The notes under the pieces: generated by a model | Databases searched by the model: none | What the model was told of the DNA's origin: nothing | Seen by the model: only the letters and a program-made list of their open reading frames with translations | Shown: positions 35,981 to 43,471 of the stretch, piece by piece | How the letters are laid out: every line of letters begins with the position of its first letter | Numbering within the stretch: the first letter of the stretch is position 1 | Position numbers and translations under genes: made by a program | Assembly: GCF_000021645.1 (NCBI RefSeq) | Contig: NC_011661.1 | Span: forward strand, 652,723 to 716,722 | Direction: 5' to 3' | DNA from: Dictyoglomus turgidum DSM 6724 | Lineage (GTDB): Bacteria > Dictyoglomota > Dictyoglomia > Dictyoglomales > Dictyoglomaceae | Length of the DNA stretch: 64,000 nt

Positions 35981-37393
35981 TTAGAAATCAAAAGAAATTT
36001 TTGCTCCTATTTGCTTTACAAAATCTGCGGGAGTTCCTTCTTCTGGAGCATTACCAAAGTATAAAGAAGCGTTGGGGAGTTCAAGAGCTAAGTAATAAGT
36101 GTTATGTTTTGTTCCGTTATCGTTAAATAGTTGAGAGATACCTCTTAGTTTGAGATTTTTAGCCAAGTCATACGCAGCATTTAAGAAAAGATAGGATTTA
36201 TTTGTTGTATAATTACCAGCTAAATAAATGCTTAAATTATTGTAGATGGTAGATAGATTTCCATAAAGCTCAGTATTTCCACCTATTGGTTGATATAATT
36301 TACCATATACAGAAAGATCTTTTAGTGGTACAAAGGTTGCTTCAAGGGTAACATTAGTGGAATTGGTGCTATCAACTGTTGAATTATTCACGGTTCCTTT
36401 GATGGTTAAATTCTTGCTTACTATATATGTGACTATACCTGTTAGGTTGGTAGTTTTTTGGCTTATATCTTCTCTATTTATTAACTCAACAATGGGCTCA
36501 AAGGATAAGTTGGAAATTGGAGCAATTACTGATCCAAGCTTAAAGTATGTACCGTAAGATTTACTTGTTCCTGGAATAAGTTGAGTTTGGTCAGTTTTGA
36601 ACCAATCAAATTGGTTAATATAGCCCTTATCAACTTTCTTTCCAATTCCATAAAGCTTTATAACAGGTGTTAATTGGGTTGAGAAGTCCCCATAAAGGAC
36701 CATTCCGCCCTCAGAATCGGTAGGATTTGGACCCCATACGCATTTACCATATATTCCTTCTGCTTTTATGTCCACATTAGCTACTTTTCCAGTAACATCT
36801 ACTCCAAATAGGCTCTTTCCTACGTTAGCTTGTCCCCAATTACTACCCATAGCAGTAAATCCAACCATGAGTGGTGGGAAAGCTCGTTTTAGTCTCACAT
36901 AAGAAATTTGATCTGAGGAATTAATTCCTGCCAAGAAATTTGTATCAAATGCTTTTCCAGAGATCTCAATTCCGTTTCCCCATATCCAGGAAGATCCAGG
37001 AAGATCTCCAGGTTTATTTAAGAGAAGAGGATCATCAAAGGGAGTTGCATCTTCTTTATAATATACCCTTAAGTTCATAACAGAGCTTTTTGCTATTAAG
37101 TGTGCCTTTTGTACTTCTATGATGCCAGGCCCAAAAAGGTTGCTATAATTTGGATATAGATGAAGTTCGAAATAGCCTTCAAGAAGGCTTGAGGGTTCTG
37201 CTTTTATTTTAAAGTAGGTATTCCAATAATCCAGATTAACTGGTCCTAAGGTATTAGAGTAATTTCCATTGGAATCTTTTAAGAATTCACTATGAACTCC
37301 TATTTCACTATAACCATAGAAATTGACCTCTTGAGCATACACAAAGGTTAACGTTAAGAGAAGAGCAAGAATTAAAAACAATACTTTTTTCAT
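35981..37393 (-). CDS. Outer-membrane beta-barrel (porin-like) protein
   Basis: 470 residues. A signal peptide (KKVLFLILALLLTLTFVYAQ) is followed by alternating aromatic/polar beta-strands throughout. The last residues (IGAKISFDF) end in Phe, the usual outer-membrane insertion signal. NFYGYSEIGVHSEF opens the barrel. It probably forms a pore or carbohydrate channel in the outer membrane; the adjacent secreted starch proteins suggest maltodextrin uptake, but specificity is not visible. ATG 37393 has AAAGGGGG upstream, preceded by a leader of about 150 bases with a 5' hairpin and an orphan Shine-Dalgarno. Strong promoter and leader suggest high expression. Confidence 0.82.
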   Translation of the reverse strand: MKKVLFLILALLLTLTFVYAQEVNFYGYSEIGVHSEFLKDSNGNYSNTLGPVNLDYWNTYFKIKAEPSSLLEGYFELHLYPNYSNLFGPGIIEVQKAHLIAKSSVMNLRVYYKEDATPFDDPLLLNKPGDLPGSSWIWGNGIEISGKAFDTNFLAGINSSDQISYVRLKRAFPPLMVGFTAMGSNWGQANVGKSLFGVDVTGKVANVDIKAEGIYGKCVWGPNPTDSEGGMVLYGDFSTQLTPVIKLYGIGKKVDKGYINQFDWFKTDQTQLIPGTSKSYGTYFKLGSVIAPISNLSFEPIVELINREDISQKTTNLTGIVTYIVSKNLTIKGTVNNSTVDSTNSTNVTLEATFVPLKDLSVYGKLYQPIGGNTELYGNLSTIYNNLSIYLAGNYTTNKSYLFLNAAYDLAKNLKLRGISQLFNDNGTKHNTYYLALELPNASLYFGNAPEEGTPADFVKQIGAKISFDF

Positions 37394-37480
37394 CTCTATA
37401 CCCCCTTTAGATTTTTAAAATTTTTAAGAAGTGAAGTTAACTTGAATTAGTTTTTGTTTTTCTGTATTCTTATTCCTTAT

Positions 37481-37490
37481 ATCACCTCCT
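37481..37490 (-). promoter_or_regulatory. Orphan Shine-Dalgarno in the porin leader (STAB-SD-like)
   Basis: AGGAGGTGAT on the minus strand (37490-37481) lies 88 bases before the start codon with no gene behind it. It directly follows the leader hairpin at 37493-37529. The same kind of orphan site occurs in the binding-protein leader at 18051-18060. Confidence 0.5.
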
Positions 37491-37492
37491 AA

Positions 37493-37529
37493 ACACGTGT
37501 TAATTTTCTTTAATAAAAATTACACGTGT
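37493..37529 (-). promoter_or_regulatory. Paired ACACGTGT palindromes forming a 5' leader hairpin or operator pair
   Basis: ACACGTGT occurs at 37493-37500 and 37522-37529. The arms extend inward: 37493-37507 and 37516-37529 pair over 14 bp with one bulged base and an 8-base loop. By the predicted promoter the hairpin would begin about 10 bases from the transcript 5' end. As DNA, the two 8-bp palindromes could equally be operators. Confidence 0.65.
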
Positions 37530-37546
37530 TAGTATTCCTTGATGAT

Positions 37547-37576
37547 ATTTTAAGAGAAGATGGTTAAATTTGTCAA
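37547..37576 (-). promoter_or_regulatory. Sigma70-type promoter of the porin-like gene
   Basis: Minus strand TTGACA (37576-37571), 18-base spacer, TAAAAT (37552-37547). Transcription would start near 37540. Confidence 0.7.
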
Positions 37577-37595
37577 GAATATTTTTAAACCAATC

Positions 37596-38039
37596 TTAAA
37601 GTATTTTAAAATCTTTTAATCTTATCTCTGTAACCTTTCGGGAAACATAGAAAATACTAGAGATCTTTTCAAGAGAAAGATTTAAATATCTACCAAGAAG
37701 AAAGTCTGGAAGAAGTAGAGATGCTGCAAAGGTATTAGCTTCTCTTTCAATTTTAGAGTTTTCTATTGGGTAGTCAAGATAGATTTTGTTGTTGGAATAA
37801 TGAAGTAAGAAATGTCCAATTTCATGGGCAATTGTAAATCGCTGTCTTAAAAGGTTGTCATTTTTGTTAATAAGCATTGTGGGACTATTTTTGCGGTTAT
37901 ACAATATTCCAGAAATCTGTAAGGGTAATTCGTAGAAGTATAATTCTACTCCTAATCCGTAGGCTATAATCTCGGGTTTTATGGGAGGCTTATTTATATA
38001 AAAAAGGGATAACAGTTCTTTAATCAGTTCTTCGTACAC
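37596..38039 (-). CDS. ImmA/IrrE-family metallopeptidase
   Basis: 147 residues with the zinc-protease motif HEIGH (His72, Glu73, His76) and a downstream EREANTFAASLLLP (Glu100 as probable third ligand). ImmA/IrrE peptidases cleave a partner XRE repressor to switch genes on. The partner is plausibly the XRE gene just upstream, which it overlaps by 20 bases. The pair lies directly upstream of the porin gene on the same strand. No phage or integrative-element genes are visible nearby, so this may be a chromosomal regulatory pair. Confidence 0.88.
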   Translation of the reverse strand: MYEELIKELLSLFYINKPPIKPEIIAYGLGVELYFYELPLQISGILYNRKNSPTMLINKNDNLLRQRFTIAHEIGHFLLHYSNNKIYLDYPIENSKIEREANTFAASLLLPDFLLGRYLNLSLEKISSIFYVSRKVTEIRLKDFKIL

Positions 38040-38337
38040 CTTTTTTCTTCTCCAAGGATTTAATGAGTTGAATTATCATCCTTCTTTCATCTTCATCAAG
38101 GGAGGTTTTTGTTCTTAGAAAGGTCTCTATGGTTTCATCATTATCTTCTGAGAAAAAGTAGGAAGTAGGAAGGTTAAGAGCTTGAGCTATTCTTTCTAGG
38201 GCTTTTAGAGACGGGTTTTTAAGCCCTCTTTCAATGAGGGATATATAAGATAAAGAAAGACCTGTTTTTTCTGCCAGATCTTCCAGTTTCATATTATGCT
38301 TTTTTCTAATTTCCCTTATTCTCTTCCCCACATTCAT
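38020..38337 (-). CDS. XRE-family transcriptional regulator
   Basis: 105 residues. The N-terminal Cro/C1 helix-turn-helix reads RIREIRKKHNMKLEDLAEKTGLSLSYISLIERG, a canonical XRE domain, followed by a linker and an acidic/basic C-terminal tail (about 66-105) that could be the ImmA cleavage or interaction region. It overlaps the ImmA/IrrE gene. Likely target genes are itself and possibly the downstream porin/starch cluster; the ACACGTGT palindromes at 37493-37529 are candidate sites. Confidence 0.9.
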   Translation of the reverse strand: MNVGKRIREIRKKHNMKLEDLAEKTGLSLSYISLIERGLKNPSLKALERIAQALNLPTSYFFSEDNDETIETFLRTKTSLDEDERRMIIQLIKSLEKKKGVRRTD

Positions 38338-38380
38338 GGTTACTTATATTTTATTATCAATTTGGTATTTTGTTAATAAA

Positions 38381-38405
38381 AGGGGGACTTTTATATTGTC
38401 CCCCT
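38381..38405 (-). terminator. Terminator of the M42 peptidase operon
   Basis: Minus strand AGGGGGAC (38405-38398) pairs with GTCCCCCT (38388-38381) around a 9-base loop, followed by TTTATT. It lies just past the stop of the last M42 gene. Confidence 0.85.
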
Positions 38406-38410
38406 AAAAA

Positions 38411-39421
38411 TTAAAAAAGGCTTTCTTCACTTTCTACTAAGAGTTTTAATATTTTAACTGCATTTTCTACGTCTTTTATGTCTACCATTTCATGGGGTGA
38501 ATGCACATATCTTGTAGGTATAGATAAGGTTCCTGCAGGAATTCCTTCTCCTGTCCTTTGTAGAGCAGCAGCATTGGTACCACCACGAAGTAGAATCTCA
38601 ATTTGGTAAGGGATATTATTCCTTTCTGCTATATTTTTCAACTTTTCAACTATTCTTCTATCACTAATAGATGCGCTGTCTTTTATTTTTATGGCAGGTC
38701 CTTTTCCTAATTCGAGGGACATTCTTTTTGGTCCTTTAGGAGTATCAGAGTGGGCTGTAACATCAACAGCTATGGCAAGATCTGGTTTTATATTAAAGGC
38801 AACCACACTTGCTCCTACAAGTCCTATTTCTTCTTGAATAGAAAAGGTTCCATAAAGGGTATAGTAAGGATTAGATTTTTTGAAAACTTCAATTATTATA
38901 GCACATCCAATTCGGTCATCCATGGCTTTAGATACAATTCTTTCTCCTAAGTCTTTAAAGCTTGCTGAGTAAACTCCAAAGGTTCCTGGTGGAACAAGCT
39001 TTTCTGCTTCTAATTTATTTTTTGCTCCAATATCTACAAAGATTTTATCAAAATCAAGATTTTTGAGGTTTTTTGAAAGTTCCTCGGAAGTTTCTCCTTC
39101 AACTCCTACAAATCCTTCTATATTTGGAAATGCTATGCTACTTCCTAACAAGTTATAAGGAGAAACTCCTCCGATAGGTTCTATTCTGATAAATCCTTTT
39201 TCATCGATATGAGTGGCAAGGACTCCAATCTCATCCATATGAGCATCAAGAAGTATTTTTCCTTCTTTTTTTCCTTTTTTCCAAACTATTAAGTTTCCGA
39301 GTTTATCTATCTCATAGCCATCAATGTATTCTTTTAATTCTTCAAGGATTGCACTTCTTATATTTTCTTCTCTACCACTTGGAGATTTTATTTCTGTTAA
39401 TTTTTTGATAAGTTCTTTCAT
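38411..39421 (-). CDS. M42-family aminopeptidase (third of tandem set)
   Basis: 336 residues of the M42 (TET/glutamyl aminopeptidase, FrvX-like) family, dodecameric cytosolic peptidases that trim short peptides. Metal and catalytic residues are in place: DAHMDEIG, AMDDRIG, IQEEIGLVG, AVDVTAHSD and the final YVHSPHEMVD. The start lies one base after the stop of the middle paralogue. Some M42 members were once called cellulases by mistake, so no polysaccharide role should be assumed. Last gene of the three, followed by a terminator. Confidence 0.9.
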   Translation of the reverse strand: MKELIKKLTEIKSPSGREENIRSAILEELKEYIDGYEIDKLGNLIVWKKGKKEGKILLDAHMDEIGVLATHIDEKGFIRIEPIGGVSPYNLLGSSIAFPNIEGFVGVEGETSEELSKNLKNLDFDKIFVDIGAKNKLEAEKLVPPGTFGVYSASFKDLGERIVSKAMDDRIGCAIIIEVFKKSNPYYTLYGTFSIQEEIGLVGASVVAFNIKPDLAIAVDVTAHSDTPKGPKRMSLELGKGPAIKIKDSASISDRRIVEKLKNIAERNNIPYQIEILLRGGTNAAALQRTGEGIPAGTLSIPTRYVHSPHEMVDIKDVENAVKILKLLVESEESLF

Positions 39422-39422
39422 C

Positions 39423-40421
39423 TTATAAGACCTCCTTTATAAGAATTAGGGAAAGAAGCTTTAGAGTATTTTGATAATCACTAATATTTACTACACTCAT
39501 GGGGGAGTGAATATATCTGGAAGGAATAGATATAACTAAGGATGGTGTACCTGTAGTTATGGCTATTCTTGCCGCATCAGTACCCCCTACAGTTCTTCTT
39601 TTTATTTGATAGGGGATGTTATTTTCTTTTGCTACTTTTACCGCAAAGTTAAATAATCTTTCATCGTTTACATATCCCCTATGGGCAGGTGTAATAACAG
39701 GTCCTTTTCCAAGTTCTGAAGATCTTCTGTCAGGAGGGAATTCTGGATTATCCCCCGAAGTGGTGGTTTCTACCACAATTGCAAAATCAGGGTTTATCTT
39801 AAAGGCACAAGAGCCAGAGCCTCTCAGTCCTGTTTCTTCTTGTATTACGAAGGCAAAAAATGTGTCGTAATATAGATCTAAACCTGAAAGGATTAAGTCC
39901 ATGAGAATTGAACATCCCCCTCTATCATCAAGGGCTTTTCCAGATATCCATTCTTCGTGTACCATGGCGTTTGGCGCAAAACTTACAAAATCACCAATTT
40001 TTACTTTTGATTCAGCCTCTTGTTTTTTTGTGGCTCCAATATCTACTTTTATATTCTCAAAGGATACTTTTTCGTATCCCTCCATAAGGTGTACAGGTTT
40101 TGAACCTATAACTCCCAATATCTGTTTTTCTCCTATTACTACCTTTTTCCCTAAGACTACTCTTGGATCAATGGTCCCTAAAGGTATTATGCTTATCTTT
40201 CCATCTTCTTCAATATTACTTACAATAAACCCTACTTCATCCATGTGGGCGGTAATCATAAGTTTTTTATTTACTTTACCTTTTTTAAGAGCTATAAGGT
40301 TTCCTAATTTGTCTGTCTCTATATAATCTACTTTATCTTTTATCTTTTCTTTAATAAATTCTCTTACTTTTCCCTCAAACCCAGAAACCCCAGGTATATC
40401 TGAAAGTTCTTTTAAAAACAA
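39423..40421 (-). CDS. M42-family aminopeptidase (second of tandem set)
   Basis: 332 residues. Motifs TAHMDEVGF, ALDDRGGC, IQEETGLRG, VVETTTSGD and YIHSPMSVV. At the fourth ligand position it has Glu (VVETT) where both paralogues have Asp (VDVT, LDVT), which may alter metal preference. It is separated by only a few bases from both paralogues, so the three are one operon and may assemble into mixed TET particles. Confidence 0.9.
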   Translation of the reverse strand: MFLKELSDIPGVSGFEGKVREFIKEKIKDKVDYIETDKLGNLIALKKGKVNKKLMITAHMDEVGFIVSNIEEDGKISIIPLGTIDPRVVLGKKVVIGEKQILGVIGSKPVHLMEGYEKVSFENIKVDIGATKKQEAESKVKIGDFVSFAPNAMVHEEWISGKALDDRGGCSILMDLILSGLDLYYDTFFAFVIQEETGLRGSGSCAFKINPDFAIVVETTTSGDNPEFPPDRRSSELGKGPVITPAHRGYVNDERLFNFAVKVAKENNIPYQIKRRTVGGTDAARIAITTGTPSLVISIPSRYIHSPMSVVNISDYQNTLKLLSLILIKEVL

Positions 40422-40423
40422 TT

Positions 40424-41431
40424 TTATTCACCTCCTCTTGCAAGGAAAAAGCTCAGAAGTCTTGCGGTTTCCTCCATATCTCTTATGTTTACTACTTCAT
40501 ATGGGGTATGCATATATCTTAGGGGGATAGAAATAAGTAAAGTAGGAATGCCTTCTCTCGTTATTTGTATTCTATCGGTATCGGTATGGCTATGATCACC
40601 ATTAGGTTCTATCTGATAATTTACTGAAAGTTTTTCGGCAAGATTTTTAATTTTATCGAAATACTCATAATTCACCATAGGGCCTATATCTAATACAGGA
40701 CCTTTTCCTGTCTCAATTTTAGGATATGATGGTCTTAGGATGTCTCCGTGAGTCACGTCTAAAACTATAGCAAGATCAGGATTTATTTTATATGCAGCAT
40801 TGACGGCGCCAGACACACCATCTTCTTCTCTCACTGAAAAAACGAAATAAATATCAGCATTGACTATAAATTGATTTAGTAGTTCCAATGTATAAAGGAG
40901 AGTGGCACAGCTTGCTCGGTTATCTAAGGCTTTTCCTGCGATATATCTTTCATTCAAATCAAAAGCTTCTGAGTCAAAAGTAGCAAGATCACCTATTTGG
41001 ACACTATCACTTTTGTCGAGCACATCTATAAAGAGGTCATCGAAAGTAATGTTTTTTTGTCTTATTTCCTCATTCTGTAGATGGGGTTCTAACATGCCTA
41101 CTATACCGTACGAAATGCCTTCTTTAGTGTGAATTCTTAGCCTTTGAGAGATTACAACCTTAGGATCTACTCCTCCAAAGGTGTGGATACGAAAATAATT
41201 TCCAAATTCCTTTTTTGTTATCACAAAAGCAATTTCGTCGGTGTGAGCAAATAAGGCTATTTTTCTTCCATCACCCTTTTTCCTCACAATAAGATTTCCA
41301 TGATTATCTATGAGGGTTTTTACAGGGGCAATTTTTTCTGCCACATCTTTAATATACTTAATCACTGGAAACTCGTATCCTGAGGGTCCATCCAAATTTG
41401 ATAGATTCTTTAATATCTCTTTGACTTCCAC
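40424..41431 (-). CDS. M42-family aminopeptidase (first of tandem set)
   Basis: 335 residues. Motifs FAHTDEIAF, ALDNRASC (Asn instead of the second Asp of DD), VREEDGVSGA, VLDVTHGD and YMHTPYEVVN. The start is GTG at 41431 with AAAGGAGG upstream; there is no nearby ATG. It is the most divergent of the three and the first transcribed. The three specificities probably differ (acidic, basic or hydrophobic N-termini), but this cannot be read from the sequence. Confidence 0.9.
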   Translation of the reverse strand: MEVKEILKNLSNLDGPSGYEFPVIKYIKDVAEKIAPVKTLIDNHGNLIVRKKGDGRKIALFAHTDEIAFVITKKEFGNYFRIHTFGGVDPKVVISQRLRIHTKEGISYGIVGMLEPHLQNEEIRQKNITFDDLFIDVLDKSDSVQIGDLATFDSEAFDLNERYIAGKALDNRASCATLLYTLELLNQFIVNADIYFVFSVREEDGVSGAVNAAYKINPDLAIVLDVTHGDILRPSYPKIETGKGPVLDIGPMVNYEYFDKIKNLAEKLSVNYQIEPNGDHSHTDTDRIQITREGIPTLLISIPLRYMHTPYEVVNIRDMEETARLLSFFLARGGE

Positions 41432-41520
41432 CCTGAAGCCTCCTTTCTTTTAAAGTTATATTTTGATTATACATGTTTATGCTAAACTTTAGTAGTTTGA
41501 TTATGGAGGTGGGAGATAAT

Positions 41521-42153
41521 ATGGATAAAAGGGAGCAAGTAATAGAGATACTCAAAAGGTTGAGAACTATTTATGAACCTAAAATTGCTCTAAAATTTTC
41601 TAATCCATGGGAACTTCTTGTAGCTACAATACTTTCAGCACAAACCACCGATGAAAGGGTGAATATGGTTACAGAAAAGCTTTTTAAAAAATATAGAAGT
41701 CCAGAGGATTATTTAAAAGTTTCTTTAGAAGAGTTAGAACAAGATATAAGGTCGGTAAACTATTATAAAACGAAGGCTAAAAATATTAGAGCCTGTGCTC
41801 AAATAATTGTAGAAAAATACAATGGTAAAGTTCCAGATACTATGGAGGAACTTTTAAAGCTTCCTGGAGTTGCGAGAAAAACCGCTAATGTAGTGCTTTC
41901 CGCGGGTTATGGAAAGAATGAAGGTATTGTGATAGATACCCATGTAAACAGGCTTTCTAAGAGGCTTAATTTAGGGAAGGAAAAAAATAGGGACAAGTTA
42001 GAACAGGAATTAATGAAGATTGTCCCAAAAGATGAGTGGGCAAATTTTTCCTATCTTTTGATCCATCATGGAAGAAACGTATGTAAGGCAAAGAATCCAA
42101 AATGTGATGAATGTATATTAAAGGATATCTGTCCTTCAGCATTTAATGAGTAG
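41521..42153 (+). CDS. nth: Endonuclease III (DNA glycosylase/AP lyase)
   Basis: 210 residues. Removes oxidised pyrimidines and cuts abasic sites. The helix-hairpin-helix LPGVARKTANVVL carries the catalytic Lys120; the catalytic Asp is Asp139 in VIDTHVNR. A [4Fe-4S] cluster is held by Cys188, Cys195, Cys198 and Cys204 (C-x6-C-x2-C-x5-C). ATG 41521 is chosen because GGAGGTGGGAG precedes it; the frame stays open further upstream to 41473 but has no ribosome site there. It is divergent from the M42 operon and ends at a terminator shared with the convergent aldo-keto reductase gene. Confidence 0.96.
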   Translation: MDKREQVIEILKRLRTIYEPKIALKFSNPWELLVATILSAQTTDERVNMVTEKLFKKYRSPEDYLKVSLEELEQDIRSVNYYKTKAKNIRACAQIIVEKYNGKVPDTMEELLKLPGVARKTANVVLSAGYGKNEGIVIDTHVNRLSKRLNLGKEKNRDKLEQELMKIVPKDEWANFSYLLIHHGRNVCKAKNPKCDECILKDICPSAFNE

Positions 42154-42179
42154 GAGGGGAACATAAGAGTTCCCCTCCT
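42152..42179. terminator. Bidirectional terminator between nth and the aldo-keto reductase gene
   Basis: AGGAGGGGAAC (42152-42162), loop of six, GTTCCCCTCCT (42169-42179): a perfect 11-bp stem. AAATTTT on the plus side gives only a weak T-run; on the minus side few T residues follow. Confidence 0.8.
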
Positions 42180-42184
42180 AAATT

Positions 42185-43315
42185 TTAATAAGATAATGTA
42201 TTATGAACCATTTCTAAGAGATCTCTTATGGCAAGACCCTGAGGACATTTAGTCTCACATTCTCCACACTTCTTACAATTTTCAGCTCTCTCTTCAGGTT
42301 TCATAGCATTATTATATTCCCATCTTGGGGCGCCCCAATCATCATATCTTACACCTTCATTGTAAATATAGAAATTCCTTGGTATATCTACCCCATATGG
42401 ACAAGGCATACAATATCTGCATTGAGTACAATCTATAGCCCTTCTTCCTAAGAAGGCAAGTCTAACTTTTTCTATAAATTCAAGATCCTCTTTAGAAAAG
42501 ATATTTACTTCTGCTTTATCTGCGATTTCTAAGTTTTCTTTGACTTGGTCTAAGGTGCTCATTCCGGAAAGAGCAAGCGAAACTTCTTTGTGGTTCCATA
42601 CCCAAAGTAATGCCCACTCTACAGGAGATCTTTTTGTAGGATATTTTTCTATGAGTTCCATCACATCCTTAGGTGGTCTAGCAAGCCTTCCGCCTCTTAG
42701 AGGTTCCATTACTATGACTCCTATCCCTTTTTTACCTGCATATTCTAATCCTTCTTTTCCTGCTTGGTAGTCTATGTCCATGTAATTATATTGAATTTGG
42801 CAGAAATCCCAATCATGAGTATCGATTATTTTCTTAAAGGTTTCAAGGTCATCATGGAAAGAAAAACCAAAATATCTTATGAACCCCTTTTCTTTCATTT
42901 TTTCTCCCCATTCAATGGCTCCGAGGTTATATATTTTTTGCCAGCTATCTTTGTTCAAAGCATGAAGGAGATAAAAATCTATGTGATCAGTATCGAGTTT
43001 CTTAAGCTGCTCATTTAATAATCTATCCATATCTTCCTTCTTGTTTACAAACCATACAGGAAGTTTTGTGGCAAGGTAGGTTTTTTCTCTATAACCATTC
43101 TTTAATGCTTTTCCAACTAATATCTCACTCTGCCCTCCATGATATCCATAGGCTGTATCTACATAATTTACTCCGTGATCAATGGCGTATCTTATCATCT
43201 CTATAGCTTTTGGTTCATCAATTTGAGATTCTGTTCCTAGTGTGGGGAGTCTCATTGCACCAAACCCAAGTACTGAAACGGTTACGTCAAGCTTTCCCAT
43301 TTTCCTGTACTTCAT
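42185..43315 (-). CDS. Aldo-keto reductase with C-terminal ferredoxin-like domain
   Basis: 376 residues. The barrel (about 1-290) has the AKR tetrad Asp53, Tyr58 (DTAYGYHGG), Lys84 (LATKLP) and His118 (YLLHAL). The C-terminal part has two Cys clusters, CTQCRYCMPCPYGVDIP and CKKCGECETKCPQGL, as in iron-sulfur AKRs of anaerobes. It probably reduces an aldehyde or sugar with NAD(P)H or ferredoxin; substrate unknown. ATG at 43315 has AAGGAGGG upstream. Divergent from the zinc dehydrogenase at 43472, with a dyad between them. Confidence 0.9.
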   Translation of the reverse strand: MKYRKMGKLDVTVSVLGFGAMRLPTLGTESQIDEPKAIEMIRYAIDHGVNYVDTAYGYHGGQSEILVGKALKNGYREKTYLATKLPVWFVNKKEDMDRLLNEQLKKLDTDHIDFYLLHALNKDSWQKIYNLGAIEWGEKMKEKGFIRYFGFSFHDDLETFKKIIDTHDWDFCQIQYNYMDIDYQAGKEGLEYAGKKGIGVIVMEPLRGGRLARPPKDVMELIEKYPTKRSPVEWALLWVWNHKEVSLALSGMSTLDQVKENLEIADKAEVNIFSKEDLEFIEKVRLAFLGRRAIDCTQCRYCMPCPYGVDIPRNFYIYNEGVRYDDWGAPRWEYNNAMKPEERAENCKKCGECETKCPQGLAIRDLLEMVHNTLSY

Positions 43316-43388
43316 TCTTATCCCTCCTTAATTTTGTGATAATTTCTTGCTGATTTTATATCAGTGGAAATACTATAAAGTAAATGTT

Positions 43389-43438
43389 TTTTACAATTTT
43401 AAATTTTACTATATCATGTTTAAATTGTAAAATATAAT
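43389..43438. promoter_or_regulatory. AT-rich inverted repeat overlapping a promoter -10 in the AKR/dehydrogenase divergent region
   Basis: TTTTACAATTT (43389-43399) and AAATTGTAAAA (43422-43432) are exact reverse complements separated by 22 bases. The right arm ends just before TATAAT at 43433-43438, the likely -10 for the gene at 43472. This layout fits an operator controlling one or both divergent genes; the protein is unknown. Confidence 0.55.
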
Positions 43439-43471
43439 CGATTAATTTATTTTTTAGCGGGGTATGTTAGT

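Noticed and set aside
37493-37529. Paired palindromes as an attachment site or mobile-element end
   Set aside because: No integrase, transposase or target duplication nearby; position in the leader fits regulation better.
39901-40326. Plus-strand frame of 141 codons opposite an M42 gene
   Set aside because: Antisense shadow of a strongly coding M42 gene; no ribosome site and composition typical of a reverse-frame artefact.
38411-41431. M42 genes as cellulases (FrvX/CelM naming)
   Set aside because: All three carry the M42 peptidase metal-site motifs; the cellulase label is a historical misannotation.
41473-41520. N-terminal extension of endonuclease III
   Set aside because: No family similarity; GGAGGTGGGAG places the start at 41521.
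42764-43018. Plus-strand frame opposite the aldo-keto reductase
   Set aside because: Antisense to a well-supported enzyme and without any motif.
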